This document shows positions 42,164 to 51,145 of a stretch of 64,000 nucleotides of DNA, in pieces (position 1 is the stretch's first letter; each line of letters starts with the position of its first letter). The translations under genes were made by a program, and so were the position numbers. A model generated the notes under the pieces. That model was given only the letters and a program-made list of their open reading frames with translations. It ran no database searches and was not told the DNA's origin. This stretch comes from Inhella inkyongensis (GTDB taxonomy: Bacteria > Pseudomonadota > Gammaproteobacteria > Burkholderiales > Burkholderiaceae_C), in NCBI RefSeq assembly GCF_005952805.1, contig NZ_CP040709.1, forward strand, positions 372,001 to 436,000, in the 5' to 3' direction.

Positions 42164-43653
42164 TGCAACTCCATCAAGCCCAAGCTCTGGCGGCCCGCCT
42201 GGTGATGGTGGACCTGCCCGGCACCGAGTTGGACCCGGACAGCCTGGCCCTGCTGCAGCGCTACCCCAGCCTGCGGGCCGTCTGCCTGTTTCGCAAGAAC
42301 TTGGCGGGCTTCGAGGGCACGCGCGCGCTCTGCCGTGCGCTGCAGCAGCGCGTCAGCGCGCCGGCCCTGATTGCCATCGACCAAGAGGGCGGTGCGGTGT
42401 CGCGCGCCACCTTTGTGCCGGTGGCCCCCTCGGCCATGGCCCTGGGGGCGGTGGACGACCTGGCGCTGACCGAACAGATCGGAGCCGCGGTGGCGCGCGG
42501 CCTGCGCGGCATGGGCATCAACTGGAACTTCGCGCCGGTGCTGGACGTCAACAACAACCCGGCCAATCCGGTGATCGGCGAGCGCAGCTTTTCCGAGCGG
42601 CCCGAGGACGTGGCGCGTCTGGCCGGGGCCTGGATGCGCGGCAGCCTGGGCGAGGGTGTGGCCTGCTGTGTCAAGCACTTTCCGGGTCATGGCGATACGC
42701 ACGAGGACTCGCACCACGCACTGCCGCAGGTGGACAAGAGCCTGGCCGAGCTGGAGGCGTTGGAGCTGATCCCTTTCCGACGCCTGGCAAGCCAAGCGCC
42801 GGCGTTGATGACGGCCCATATCGTCTATCCGCAGCTGGACCCCGAGCTGCCGGCCACGCTCTCGCCCTTCTTCCTGACCGAGCTGCTGCGTCAGCGCATC
42901 GGCTTTCAGGGTGTGGTCATCACCGACGCCTTGATGATGCAGGCCATCAAGGCACGCTGGGGCCATGCGCGTTCGGCCGTGCTGGCCCTGCAGGCCGGGG
43001 CCGATATGGTGCTGGCGCAGGGCTCGGTGGACGAGCAATGCGCGGCCATCGAGGCCATTGCCCAGGCCTTGATGCAGGGGCAGTTGTCGCAGGTGGCGGC
43101 CGAGCGCAGCGCGGCCCGCATCGATGCGCTGGCCTTGCGCTTCCCGGTGAGGGAGCAGGCGTACGCGGCGTCCGCTCAGCGCGCCGATCAAACCCTGATG
43201 GACACGGCCTGCGCGCGGGCGCTCACGGCCCTGCGCGGTGCGCAGGCGCCGCAAGGTCCGCTGCGGGTCATCACCCAGCGTGCGGTGCTCAGCGATGGCG
43301 TCAGCGAGGCCGGCCTGGACGCCGAGCAGGTGATGGCCCTGTGGCCGCAGCGGGCCGACATCGAATGGCGGGTGGTGGACGATCTGCAGGCCTTGCGCGC
43401 CGAAGACATTCCCCGCGATGGCCGCTGCAATGTGCTGGTCAGCAACCACCGCGCCCGCTTTGGCGCGGCGGCCTCAAGCTGGCCGATTGATTTGCATCTG
43501 GCGCTCTGGAACCCCTTCCAGTCGCTGGACTTGAATGTGCCCACTGTGCTGAGCTGGGGCTACGACGCGCCGATGCGCGCCGCCCTGCGGGCCTGGCTGG
43601 CCGGTGATCTGCAAGCCCAGGGGCGAGCGCCCGTGGAAGCGCTGGGAGCGTGA
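42163..43653 (+). CDS. Family 3 glycoside hydrolase, beta-N-acetylhexosaminidase (NagZ-like)
   Basis: A 496-residue protein with the GH3 NagZ loop KHFPGHGDTHEDSHH (acid/base Asp-His dyad, near residue 170) and nucleophile VVITDALMM (near 253). It has IDQEGGAV near 68, also typical. No signal peptide is seen, so it is cytoplasmic and would cut GlcNAc from imported chitobiose or muropeptides. The C-terminal 150 residues are an added domain beyond the 340-residue NagZ. The ATG overlaps the deaminase stop. Confidence 0.9.
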   Translation: MQLHQAQALAARLVMVDLPGTELDPDSLALLQRYPSLRAVCLFRKNLAGFEGTRALCRALQQRVSAPALIAIDQEGGAVSRATFVPVAPSAMALGAVDDLALTEQIGAAVARGLRGMGINWNFAPVLDVNNNPANPVIGERSFSERPEDVARLAGAWMRGSLGEGVACCVKHFPGHGDTHEDSHHALPQVDKSLAELEALELIPFRRLASQAPALMTAHIVYPQLDPELPATLSPFFLTELLRQRIGFQGVVITDALMMQAIKARWGHARSAVLALQAGADMVLAQGSVDEQCAAIEAIAQALMQGQLSQVAAERSAARIDALALRFPVREQAYAASAQRADQTLMDTACARALTALRGAQAPQGPLRVITQRAVLSDGVSEAGLDAEQVMALWPQRADIEWRVVDDLQALRAEDIPRDGRCNVLVSNHRARFGAAASSWPIDLHLALWNPFQSLDLNVPTVLSWGYDAPMRAALRAWLAGDLQAQGRAPVEALGA

Positions 43654-43657
43654 TGCC

Positions 43658-44908
43658 ATGAACCCGATCCGCTGGGTGCCCAGCCTCTACTTCGTGCAGG
43701 GCCTGCAGTTCTTCGTCGTCATGTTGATTGCCGGCCTGATGTACAAGAACATGGGCGTGGACAACGCCACCATCGCGCGCTGGACCGGCCTGCTGGGCCT
43801 GGCCTGGGCCCTGAAGCCGCTGTGGAGCCCGTTGATCGAGCTGGTGGCCAGCAAGAAGCGTGTGGTGGTGGTGGCGCAGTTCACCGGCGCGCTGGGTCTG
43901 GGCCTGATGGCCCTGGCCTTGCAGGCGCCGGCCTGGTTTGCGCTGTCCATCGCGGTCTTCTTCGTGCTGGCCTATGCCAGCGCCACCCACGACATCGCCT
44001 GCGACGGGCTCTACATGGCCTCGCTGGATGCCAAGCAGCAGGCCGCCTATGCCGGCTGGCAGGGTGCCTTCTTCAATGCCAGCAAATTCCTGACCCTGGG
44101 CGGCCTGCTGATCCTGGCCGGCTGGCTGGAGCGCCGCCAGGGGGTGATGAACGCCTGGTCCCTGATCTTCCTGATGCTGGCTGTGCTGCTGGCTGCGCTG
44201 GCGGCCTGGAATGCCAGGGTGCTGCCCCCAGCCCTGGGCCAGCCCCCGGCGCGCGCCGAGCTCTGGGCCAACTTCATGGAGGTGTTGCTGGACTTCTTGA
44301 AGAAGCCCGGCATCGGCCAAGCCTTCCTGTTCATCGTGCTGTTCCGCTTTGCCGAAGGGCAGGTGCAGACCATCGGTCCGCTGTTCCTGATCGAGGCGCG
44401 CGACAAGGGCGGCCTGGGCCTGACGACCGAGCAGGTCGGTGGCATCTATGGCACGGTGGGAACGGCGGCCTTCCTGGTGGGTTCCATCCTGGGCGGCTAC
44501 TTCACCGCGGCGCTGGGCTTGCGCCGCGCGATGCCCGTCTTGCTGCTGGCCATGATGCTGCCCAACGCGGTCTTCTATGGCCTGGCGCGGCTGCTGCCCA
44601 GCGATCTCTGGTCCATCAGCGCGGCCATCACGGTCGAGATGGCCGGCTATGGCTTCGGCTTCGTCGGCATGATCCTCTACATCATGCAGGTGGTGGCCCC
44701 GGGCCGCTTCAACACCGCGCATTACGCGCTGGGCAGCGGGGTGATGCAGCTGGGCTTCATCTTCAGCAAGACCTTGAGCGGTGACATCCAGCAGGCCCTG
44801 GGCTACCAGGCCTTTTTTGCCTGGACGCTGTGGGCGGGTCTGCCGGCCTTGTTGCTGTGGATCTGGGTGCGGCGCAGCGCGCCGGCGCCCGCGGCGCAGC
44901 CTGCATGA
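43658..44908 (+). CDS. MFS permease, AmpG-like (GlcNAc or chitooligosaccharide uptake)
   Basis: A 416-residue protein with twelve hydrophobic segments, starting at ATG 43658 behind GGGAG. It contains RWVPSLYFVQGLQFFVVMLI, a charged SATHDIACDGLYM like the DIxxDG motif of AmpG/PAT1 transporters, and LFRFAEGQVQTIGPLFLIEA. It lies in the nag operon and likely imports GlcNAc or short chitin oligomers across the inner membrane. Confidence 0.87.
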   Translation: MNPIRWVPSLYFVQGLQFFVVMLIAGLMYKNMGVDNATIARWTGLLGLAWALKPLWSPLIELVASKKRVVVVAQFTGALGLGLMALALQAPAWFALSIAVFFVLAYASATHDIACDGLYMASLDAKQQAAYAGWQGAFFNASKFLTLGGLLILAGWLERRQGVMNAWSLIFLMLAVLLAALAAWNARVLPPALGQPPARAELWANFMEVLLDFLKKPGIGQAFLFIVLFRFAEGQVQTIGPLFLIEARDKGGLGLTTEQVGGIYGTVGTAAFLVGSILGGYFTAALGLRRAMPVLLLAMMLPNAVFYGLARLLPSDLWSISAAITVEMAGYGFGFVGMILYIMQVVAPGRFNTAHYALGSGVMQLGFIFSKTLSGDIQQALGYQAFFAWTLWAGLPALLLWIWVRRSAPAPAAQPA

Positions 44909-44966
44909 GCATGCCGGGTGGCTCCCAAGTGCGAATCCCGAAGCGCTTTGCGCGGAGGGTAGTTCC

Positions 44967-45809
44967 CTGACCGCCCTGGCCCTGGTGGCCGCGCTGTTCT
45001 TTGACGACTTCTCGCAGCCCGACCGCGCGGCGCTGCAGCGCCAGGGCTGGACCTTGCGCGAACAGGCCGGTCACCCGGGCCCGCCCGGTGCGCGCTGGGC
45101 CACCGAGGGGCTGGTGCTGCAGGACGACCCCGAGCGCCCCGGCAACCGCCTGCTGCGCCTGCATGCGCACAGCGACGGCACGGCCGCCGGCACGGTGCAG
45201 AGTCAGCTCTGCCGACCGCAGCAGTTTCTGTGGGGCAGCACGGCCGCGCGCGTCCGCTTCTCGCCCCGCGTGGCCGCTGGCGTGCCGCGGGTGCAGGCCT
45301 TCTTTCAGGTGAGCCCGCTGCGCTTTGACTACGACCCGCTGTTCAGCGAGTTGGATTGGGAGTACCTGCCCAATGGCGGCTGGGGGGCGCCGGGTGCGCG
45401 CCTCTTTGCAGTGGCCTGGCAGACCGTGCGCCTGGAGCCCTGGGACGCCCACAACCAGGCGCATGAGGAGCCGCTCGATCTGAGCGGGCGCTGGGTGCAG
45501 CTCACGGTGCAGACCGACGCCGAGGGCAGCCGCTGGTTTCTGGATGGGCAGGCTCTGGCACGCCACGGCGGGCGCACGGTGCCGCGCCAGCCCATGGCGC
45601 TGGCCTTCAGCCACTGGATCAGCCCGGGGGGCCTGCTGCCCACGCCGCAGGCGTCCGATGCCGCCTTTGAGGTGGACTGGGTGATCCATGTGGCCGACGT
45701 CCGCCGCAGTCCGGCCGAGTTGGCGGCTCAAGTGGCCGAGCTGCGGGCCCAAGGGGTGGCGCAGCGCGACAGCCTGCCGCCAGGCCCCGCGCCGGCTTGC
45801 AATTTCTGA
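44967..45809 (+). CDS. GH16-like concanavalin-fold protein, possible CTG start
   Basis: A protein of about 280 residues containing FSELDWEYLPNGGWG, which carries the GH16 catalytic pattern E-[IL]-D-x-E (ELDWE), and beta-sandwich strands such as RVQAFFQVSPLRFDYDP and RWFLDGQALARHGG. No ATG is available; CTG 44967 has GGAGGG at 44954-44959 with seven-base spacing, and GTG 44985 is the next option. The first residues are hydrophobic (LTALALVAALFF) but lack a basic N-region, so export is unclear. Its place after the permease suggests a role on a chitin-linked glycan. Confidence 0.68.
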   Translation: MTALALVAALFFDDFSQPDRAALQRQGWTLREQAGHPGPPGARWATEGLVLQDDPERPGNRLLRLHAHSDGTAAGTVQSQLCRPQQFLWGSTAARVRFSPRVAAGVPRVQAFFQVSPLRFDYDPLFSELDWEYLPNGGWGAPGARLFAVAWQTVRLEPWDAHNQAHEEPLDLSGRWVQLTVQTDAEGSRWFLDGQALARHGGRTVPRQPMALAFSHWISPGGLLPTPQASDAAFEVDWVIHVADVRRSPAELAAQVAELRAQGVAQRDSLPPGPAPACNF

Positions 45810-45820
45810 TCAGGGTTTGA

Positions 45821-46996
45821 TCAAGGCTGTAGGGCCTGCAGCAGCTGCCCGTCGTCCTGGCTCCACTCCCAGGCGAACACGCCGCCCAGCCCTTGCGCGC
45901 GCGCCCATTGCGTCTTGGCGCGCAAGGTGGCGGGGCTTTCATAACTGACCCAGAGCCGGCGGCCGGGGTGCCAGAGGAAGTCGGCGGCGCGACGGTGGTC
46001 GTGGCGGCGCTGAAAGCCGCTGGCCGGGGACAGGCAGCAGCGCTGTAGCTCGCGCCAGCCTGGGCTTCCCTCCGGGTGCAGGCCAATGGCCGCGCTCTGG
46101 GCCTGCGCGCCGGCCTGGGGCTGCGCCACGCCTTGCCAGGCGCGCGCATAAAAGGCCGCACCCGCCATCAGCTTGGCGGCCGGCACGCCGGCCTCGCGCA
46201 GGCTGCGCACCGACTCCTCCAGGCTGTCATCCTGCGCCGGGGTGCCAGCCCGCAGGGCCGCGTGGTGGCCGGTGTGCGGGTTCCAGCCACCGTGGTAGTC
46301 GTAGCTCATCATGAAGATGCGGTCCAGCAGCGGCGCCATGGCGGGCCAGTCCAGGCGCTGCAGCACCGGGCGGGTCACGTTGACGGCGATGCTGAGTCGG
46401 TAGCGCCGGCCGGCCTGTTCGCCCAAGGCATCGAGCGCGCTGCGCAGTTCGCGCAGCAGGGCCAGGTAGTTGGCGCCATCGTCCGGGCTGCCCAGCTGGA
46501 CGCCATTGGCGGCGCCGTTGTGGCCAGGGTGCTCCCAGTCCAGGTCGATGCCATCCACGGCGGAGTGCGCCAGCAGGAACTGGCGCACCGACTCGATGAA
46601 CACGGCGCGATTCGCGGCACTGGCTGCCATTTCGAAGAAGCCGTCCGAGCCGCCCCAGCCGCCCACTGAGGCCAACACCTGCAGCGGGCCCTCCTGCTGC
46701 TTGCGCTTCAGCAGCGCCTGATTGAAGGCGCGCTCAGCCGCACCCTGGGTGAGGCTGTGTGCCGGGCGCTGCGCGCAAGCGGCGGAGTCCTTGGGCAATT
46801 GGCGCGGGCCGCACAGGCGCAAAAAGGCCAGCAGCACGGTGTCCACTTGCCCGCCGGGCAGGCGCTCCAGCTCGGCCAGGCCGGCCTCCATTGACACATA
46901 GAGCGCCCGCTCGAAGGCGGGCGCCGTGGCGCGTGCCGGCAGGGCCAGGTTCAGCGCCAGGGCGGCGCTCAGCACGGAGAGGAGCAAGGGTTTCAT
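45821..46996 (-). CDS. Family 18 chitinase (secreted)
   Basis: A 391-residue protein with a signal peptide (LLLSVLSAALALNLALPARA), the GH18 active site DGIDLDWE (near 145-152), VLASVGGWGGSDGF, MMSYDYHGGWNP and the barrel end GGVFAWEWSQDDG. It would hydrolyse chitin or chitooligomers outside the inner membrane. No chitin-binding domain is seen. Convergent with the GH16-like gene and divergent from the TonB receptor; an operator-like site lies at 47051-47066. Confidence 0.93.
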   Translation of the reverse strand: MKPLLLSVLSAALALNLALPARATAPAFERALYVSMEAGLAELERLPGGQVDTVLLAFLRLCGPRQLPKDSAACAQRPAHSLTQGAAERAFNQALLKRKQQEGPLQVLASVGGWGGSDGFFEMAASAANRAVFIESVRQFLLAHSAVDGIDLDWEHPGHNGAANGVQLGSPDDGANYLALLRELRSALDALGEQAGRRYRLSIAVNVTRPVLQRLDWPAMAPLLDRIFMMSYDYHGGWNPHTGHHAALRAGTPAQDDSLEESVRSLREAGVPAAKLMAGAAFYARAWQGVAQPQAGAQAQSAAIGLHPEGSPGWRELQRCCLSPASGFQRRHDHRRAADFLWHPGRRLWVSYESPATLRAKTQWARAQGLGGVFAWEWSQDDGQLLQALQP

Positions 46997-47050
46997 GGGG
47001 GGGAAGGCGATGGAGAGGACAGTTCGTGGCGGCAGCATAGCGACTGCAAG

Positions 47051-47066
47051 TCCAGTTGAATACCAA
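47051..47066 (-). promoter_or_regulatory. Candidate NagQ operator upstream of the chitinase
   Basis: On the minus strand TTGGTATTCAACTGGA lies 55 bases before the chitinase ATG. Thirteen of the first fifteen bases match the sequence over the GlcNAc operon promoter. The shared sequence supports common control. Confidence 0.6.
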
Positions 47067-47316
47067 AAAACCACGACGGGGTTCTCTGGGGCGGCTTTTG
47101 GCCTTCTGGCTTGTCGGCTGATTGAGCGGTATTCGCTCTGTCGCTATCTATGGTGGCGGGTGAAATTTTGCGGTCCGGATGCGGGTAAGTACCGCATAAA
47201 AAGTGGTAGCAAAGTGGATTGCTAGTTGGCTATAGTGGACTGCATGTTGCATCGGGGTGACGCGCAATGACGCAAACCACCCTGCGTCCGGTCCATCGCC
47301 CATTCAGGAGCCGTTC
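47067..47316. other. Divergent intergenic region of the chitinase and receptor genes
   Basis: With the bases just upstream of the chitinase gene this makes about 320 bases without a gene. It holds the chitinase operator-like site at its left edge, the receptor operator-like site at 47204-47217 and a TATAGT -10 candidate at 47231. Otherwise I see no gene here. Confidence 0.5.
47204..47217 (+). promoter_or_regulatory. Candidate NagQ operator upstream of the TonB-dependent receptor
   Basis: TGGTAGCAAAGTGG repeats the TGG-N8-TGG spacing of the other two sites but is a weaker match in between. A -10-like TATAGT lies at 47231-47236, giving a leader of about 75 bases. Confidence 0.4.
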
Positions 47317-50061
47317 ATGATCCACCGTCCCTCCCCCATCGCCCTGGCCGCCAGCTTGTTGCTGGCCCACGGCGCCCTGCTGGCCCAAAGCGCGCCGGCC
47401 AAGAAAGATGACAAGAAGGAGGAGGCGGCGCAACTGGAGGCGGTGGTCGTCACCGGCATCCGCGCGGCGCAGCAGAAGTCGCTGACCCAGAAGCGCAATG
47501 CCCAGACCCATGTGGACGTCATCACCGCCGAGGACATCGGCAAGATGCCGGACAAGAACATCGCCGACTCGCTGCAGCGCGTGCCCGGTGTCACGATCAG
47601 TTCTGCCGGCGCCAACGAGGGCGGCTTTGACGAGAACGATCGCGTCAGCATGCGCGGCACCAGCCCCAGCCTGACCCAGACCCTGATCAATGGTCACAAC
47701 GTCGCCAGCGGCGACTGGTTCGTGCTGAACCAGACCACCAATGCCGGTCGCAGCGTCAGCTACAGCCTGCTGCCCTCGGAGATCGTGGGTTCGGTGGTGG
47801 TGCACAAGACCTCCGAGGCCAGCCTGGTCGAGGGCGGCCTGACGGGCTCGGTCAATGTGATCACCCGCAAGCCGCTGGACTTCAAGCACTCGCTGACGGC
47901 CGAGGCCCAGCTGGGAGCGGTCTATGCCGACCTGCCCGGCAAGACCGATCCGCAGCTCAGCGCCCTGTTCAACTTCAAGAACGACAGCAACACCCTGGGC
48001 CTGATGCTGCAGGTGTTCCAGGAAAAGCGCCATCTGCGCCGCGAGGGTGTTGAGATCCTGGGCTACAACCAGATCGCCGCCGGCAGCAAGGTGGCGCTTT
48101 CCAACCCCGATCTGGCCGGCGTCTGGTACCCACGCTCGATTGGTGCGGCCCTGTTCGAGCAGGAGCGCGAGCGCAGCGGCGGCCTGCTGGAAGTGCAGTT
48201 CAAGCCCAGCGCCACCACCTCGTTGTCGCTCACGGGCTTCAGCTCCACGCTCAAGGCCTCGAACTACAACCGCAACTACCTGCTGCACGCGCCCTTCTTC
48301 CTCAATGAGGGCAAGGGCCAGGCGCCAGATGCCGGCTACGTGGTGCGCAACAACACCCTGGTGCAGGCTAGCTTCAGCGACAAAGGCGGCTTCTACGGCA
48401 CCTACGACATGATTTCCCGCCCCGGCGCCAAGGCCAAGACGGACTTCGTGGCCTTCGAGGGCAAGTTCCAGCCCACCGAGGCGTTGAGCGTTGTCACCAG
48501 GGCCGGCGTCTCCAACGGCGTCGGCACCACGCCCACGCAGGATGTGATGCCCTTTGACCAGAAGGGGGGCGGCTCCTGGAAGCTCAATGGCATCAACAGC
48601 GCGCCGGACTTCTCCATCGGCACGCCGGCCAACACCAATGCCAACTCGGTGCTGGATTGGGTCTGGGGCGGTCAGAACGTCAAGGTGGACGACAAGGAGC
48701 AATGGGCGCAGATCGATGCCGCCTATGCCTTCGAGGGCGGCTTCCTGAAGGAACTGAAGTTCGGTCTGCGCGGCGCCAAGCACGAGCGTTCGTCGGCCAA
48801 TGTGATTGCCCAGGGGCCGAAGTGCTCGGACGGCAGCGGCTTCACCTGGGGCGCGAACTGGTGCTCCAGCGCCGCCATCTCGCCCGAGGCGCCGGGCAAC
48901 AGCATCCTGCCCTTCCAGCTCTATCCGGCCAATTTCGGCAGCGGGCTGGGTGGCACCTTCCCGCGCAACGTCTGGTACTACACGCCCGAGCAGCTGGCGG
49001 CCTTCAACAACAAGTTCGGCAACCGCGATCCGATCTCGCGCCGCTACTTCGACTGGGAGTACGCGCTGGAAGAGAAGAACAGCGCCGGCTATGCCCAGCT
49101 GGACTTTGAGTCGGGCGCCCTGAGCGGCAATATGGGCCTGCGCCTGGTGCGCACCGAGCAGCAGACCCTGCAGTACCTGCCGGCCATCGATGGCGCGGGT
49201 GATGTGTCCTCGGCCTTTGGTGCCTATGACCGCCATATCGCGACCCGCAGCTTCACCGATGCCCTGCCCAGCCTGAACCTGCGCTACAACCTGAACCGCG
49301 AGATGGTGCTGCGCGGCGCCATCACCCGCACCCTGACCCGCCCCGACTACTCGGCCCTGGCCGGCGCCACCAGCATCAGCCCGGTGGCCAAGCCGGGTGA
49401 CATCGGCTCGGGCAGCGGCCCCAATGGCGAACTCAAGCCGGTGCGCTCGACCAACTTCGATCTCGCCTTCGAGTACTACCACGCGCCCCGTGCCATGGTG
49501 GGCGCCAGCGCCTTCTACATGGACCTGAGCAGCCTGATCACCCTGGGCCAGGTGACGCGCCGCTACCTGACCACCAATGCCCAGTTCCCGCAGGGTTTCC
49601 AAGCCGACTATGTGTTGACCACCCCGGTCAATGGTCAGGGCAAGGTCAAGGGCCTGGAGCTGAGCCTGGAGCAGCCGCTGGGGGCCTACTTCGGCGTGAG
49701 CGCGAACTACACCTACACCGACGCCAAGGAAGACGGCAACAAGCCCATGCTCGGCGCCTCGCGCAACGCCTACACCCTGGGCGCTTACTACGAGGATGAC
49801 AGCTGGAACGCGCGCCTGACCTACACCTACCGCTCGTCCTTCTACAGCGGGCTGGACCGCGCCACCGCCTTCTCGCAGGACGCCACGGGCTCGTTGTCGG
49901 CCTCGCTGGGTTACAAGATCAACGACAAGCTCAGCCTGGCGCTGGATGCTCGCAACCTGAACAACCCCAAGCTGGCCTACTTTGCGCTGAACCAGGACCA
50001 GCCGCGTTCGATCTACCAGAACGGCCGGCAGTTCTACCTGACCCTGCGCGCCAAGCTCTGA
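47317..50061 (+). CDS. TonB-dependent receptor for chitooligosaccharides (predicted)
   Basis: A 914-residue protein starting at ATG 47317 behind CAGGAG. A signal peptide (ALAASLLLAHGALLAQ) is followed by a TonB box-like region (AVVVTGIRAAQQKSL), a plug domain (DIGKMPDKNIADSLQRVPGV, VSMRGTSPSLTQTLINGHNV) and a long barrel ending in Phe/Leu strands (GRQFYLTLRAKL). The DIGKMPDKNIADSLQRVPGV start is typical of the Xanthomonas/Caulobacter-type receptors that take up carbohydrates. Its chitin-cluster position suggests chitooligosaccharide uptake, powered by a TonB protein such as that at 10468. Confidence 0.92.
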   Translation: MIHRPSPIALAASLLLAHGALLAQSAPAKKDDKKEEAAQLEAVVVTGIRAAQQKSLTQKRNAQTHVDVITAEDIGKMPDKNIADSLQRVPGVTISSAGANEGGFDENDRVSMRGTSPSLTQTLINGHNVASGDWFVLNQTTNAGRSVSYSLLPSEIVGSVVVHKTSEASLVEGGLTGSVNVITRKPLDFKHSLTAEAQLGAVYADLPGKTDPQLSALFNFKNDSNTLGLMLQVFQEKRHLRREGVEILGYNQIAAGSKVALSNPDLAGVWYPRSIGAALFEQERERSGGLLEVQFKPSATTSLSLTGFSSTLKASNYNRNYLLHAPFFLNEGKGQAPDAGYVVRNNTLVQASFSDKGGFYGTYDMISRPGAKAKTDFVAFEGKFQPTEALSVVTRAGVSNGVGTTPTQDVMPFDQKGGGSWKLNGINSAPDFSIGTPANTNANSVLDWVWGGQNVKVDDKEQWAQIDAAYAFEGGFLKELKFGLRGAKHERSSANVIAQGPKCSDGSGFTWGANWCSSAAISPEAPGNSILPFQLYPANFGSGLGGTFPRNVWYYTPEQLAAFNNKFGNRDPISRRYFDWEYALEEKNSAGYAQLDFESGALSGNMGLRLVRTEQQTLQYLPAIDGAGDVSSAFGAYDRHIATRSFTDALPSLNLRYNLNREMVLRGAITRTLTRPDYSALAGATSISPVAKPGDIGSGSGPNGELKPVRSTNFDLAFEYYHAPRAMVGASAFYMDLSSLITLGQVTRRYLTTNAQFPQGFQADYVLTTPVNGQGKVKGLELSLEQPLGAYFGVSANYTYTDAKEDGNKPMLGASRNAYTLGAYYEDDSWNARLTYTYRSSFYSGLDRATAFSQDATGSLSASLGYKINDKLSLALDARNLNNPKLAYFALNQDQPRSIYQNGRQFYLTLRAKL

Positions 50062-50083
50062 GCCCCTGGCTCTGAACCCACCG

Positions 50084-50113
50084 GGGCGGGCGCCGCAAGG
50101 CCCCGCCCTTTTT
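50084..50113 (+). terminator. Terminator after the receptor gene
   Basis: GGGCGGG at 50084-50090 pairs with CCCGCCC at 50102-50108 and TTTTT follows. It sits before the cupin-like gene and could partly attenuate read-through from the receptor. Confidence 0.75.
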
Positions 50114-50129
50114 CGTTTTGGAGAGCCCG

Positions 50130-51134
50130 ATGAAGCCGGTGCGCGAATGTCGACTGCGGCTCGATGACCTGACAACCTGGCAGGAAATCCAGCAGGCCGG
50201 CGAACCGGTGCTGCTGCGCGGCCTGGTGGCGCACTGGCCGCTGGCGCGCTGCCCGGACGCCCTGACCCTGGCGCAGACCTTGGCCGCCGCCGACACGGGA
50301 CAGGCGGTGGATGCCGTGCTGATGCCGCCCGAGGTCGACGGCGCGCTGGGCTATGGGCCGGGGCTGCAGGGCTTCAACTTCGTGCGCAACCGGCTGCCGC
50401 TCAGCCAGGTGCTGGAGCAGGTGCTGCGCTATGCCCGTTTTGATCGGGCGCCGGCCGTGGCCGTGCAGTCGGCGCCGCTGGCGGACTGCCTGCCTGACCT
50501 GCTGCCGCAATGCCGTCTGCCGCTGCTGCACACCGACATCGCACCGCGCCTGTGGGTGGGCACGGCGATGTGCACGCCGGCGCACTTCGACGAGTCGCGC
50601 AATCTGGCCTGCGTGGTGGCCGGGCGACGTGTGTTCCGGCTGCTGCCGCCGGAGCAGGTGGTGAACTTGAGCGTCGGCCCGCTGGATGGCGCGCCCACGG
50701 GCACGCCCATCAGCCTGGCGTCCTTGCGCCGCCCCGATCGGGCGTGCTTCCCCGCCCTGGACCAAGCCCTGCAGCAACTGCAGGTGGCCGAGTTGGGGCC
50801 AGGCGATGCGCTCTATCTGCCGCCGCTCTGGTGGCATGAGGTGGAGTCGCTGGACCGCTTCAATCTGATGCTCAACCACTGGTGGCACGGCGATGCCCTG
50901 GCACCCGAGGCCCATCCGGTGAGCGGCTTGCAGGCCCTGTGGACGGCGGCGCTGAGCTTTCGTCATCTGCCCGAGGCCCAGCGCCAGCAGTGGCAGCAAC
51001 TGTTCGCACACTTCGTCTTCGGTCCCACCGACGCGGCGGTGGCCCATATCCCGGAAGGGCAGCGTGGGCTGCTGGAGGTCGGTGAGGGGGCCGAGCGCCG
51101 CCGTCGACTGCGGGAACTCGCGCGAGGCTGGTAG
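50130..51134 (+). CDS. Cupin-like (JmjC-type) protein
   Basis: A 334-residue protein starting at ATG 50130 behind TTGGAG. It has the cupin_8 pattern GEPVLLRGLVAHWPLAR, PAHFDESRNLACVVAGRRVF and RLLPPEQ, then LGPGDALYLPPLWWHEVESL. The iron-binding His and Asp would be in AHFDE and the second His in WWHEV. Such genes often accompany TonB-dependent receptors in carbohydrate loci, with an unknown, possibly hydroxylase, role. Confidence 0.85.
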   Translation: MKPVRECRLRLDDLTTWQEIQQAGEPVLLRGLVAHWPLARCPDALTLAQTLAAADTGQAVDAVLMPPEVDGALGYGPGLQGFNFVRNRLPLSQVLEQVLRYARFDRAPAVAVQSAPLADCLPDLLPQCRLPLLHTDIAPRLWVGTAMCTPAHFDESRNLACVVAGRRVFRLLPPEQVVNLSVGPLDGAPTGTPISLASLRRPDRACFPALDQALQQLQVAELGPGDALYLPPLWWHEVESLDRFNLMLNHWWHGDALAPEAHPVSGLQALWTAALSFRHLPEAQRQQWQQLFAHFVFGPTDAAVAHIPEGQRGLLEVGEGAERRRRLRELARGW

Positions 51135-51145
51135 CCTCGCGCGCC

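Noticed and set aside
47230..50175. Long antisense frame over the TonB receptor (981 residues)
   Set aside because: Same GC-driven artefact; the sense strand encodes a complete receptor with signal peptide, plug and barrel end.
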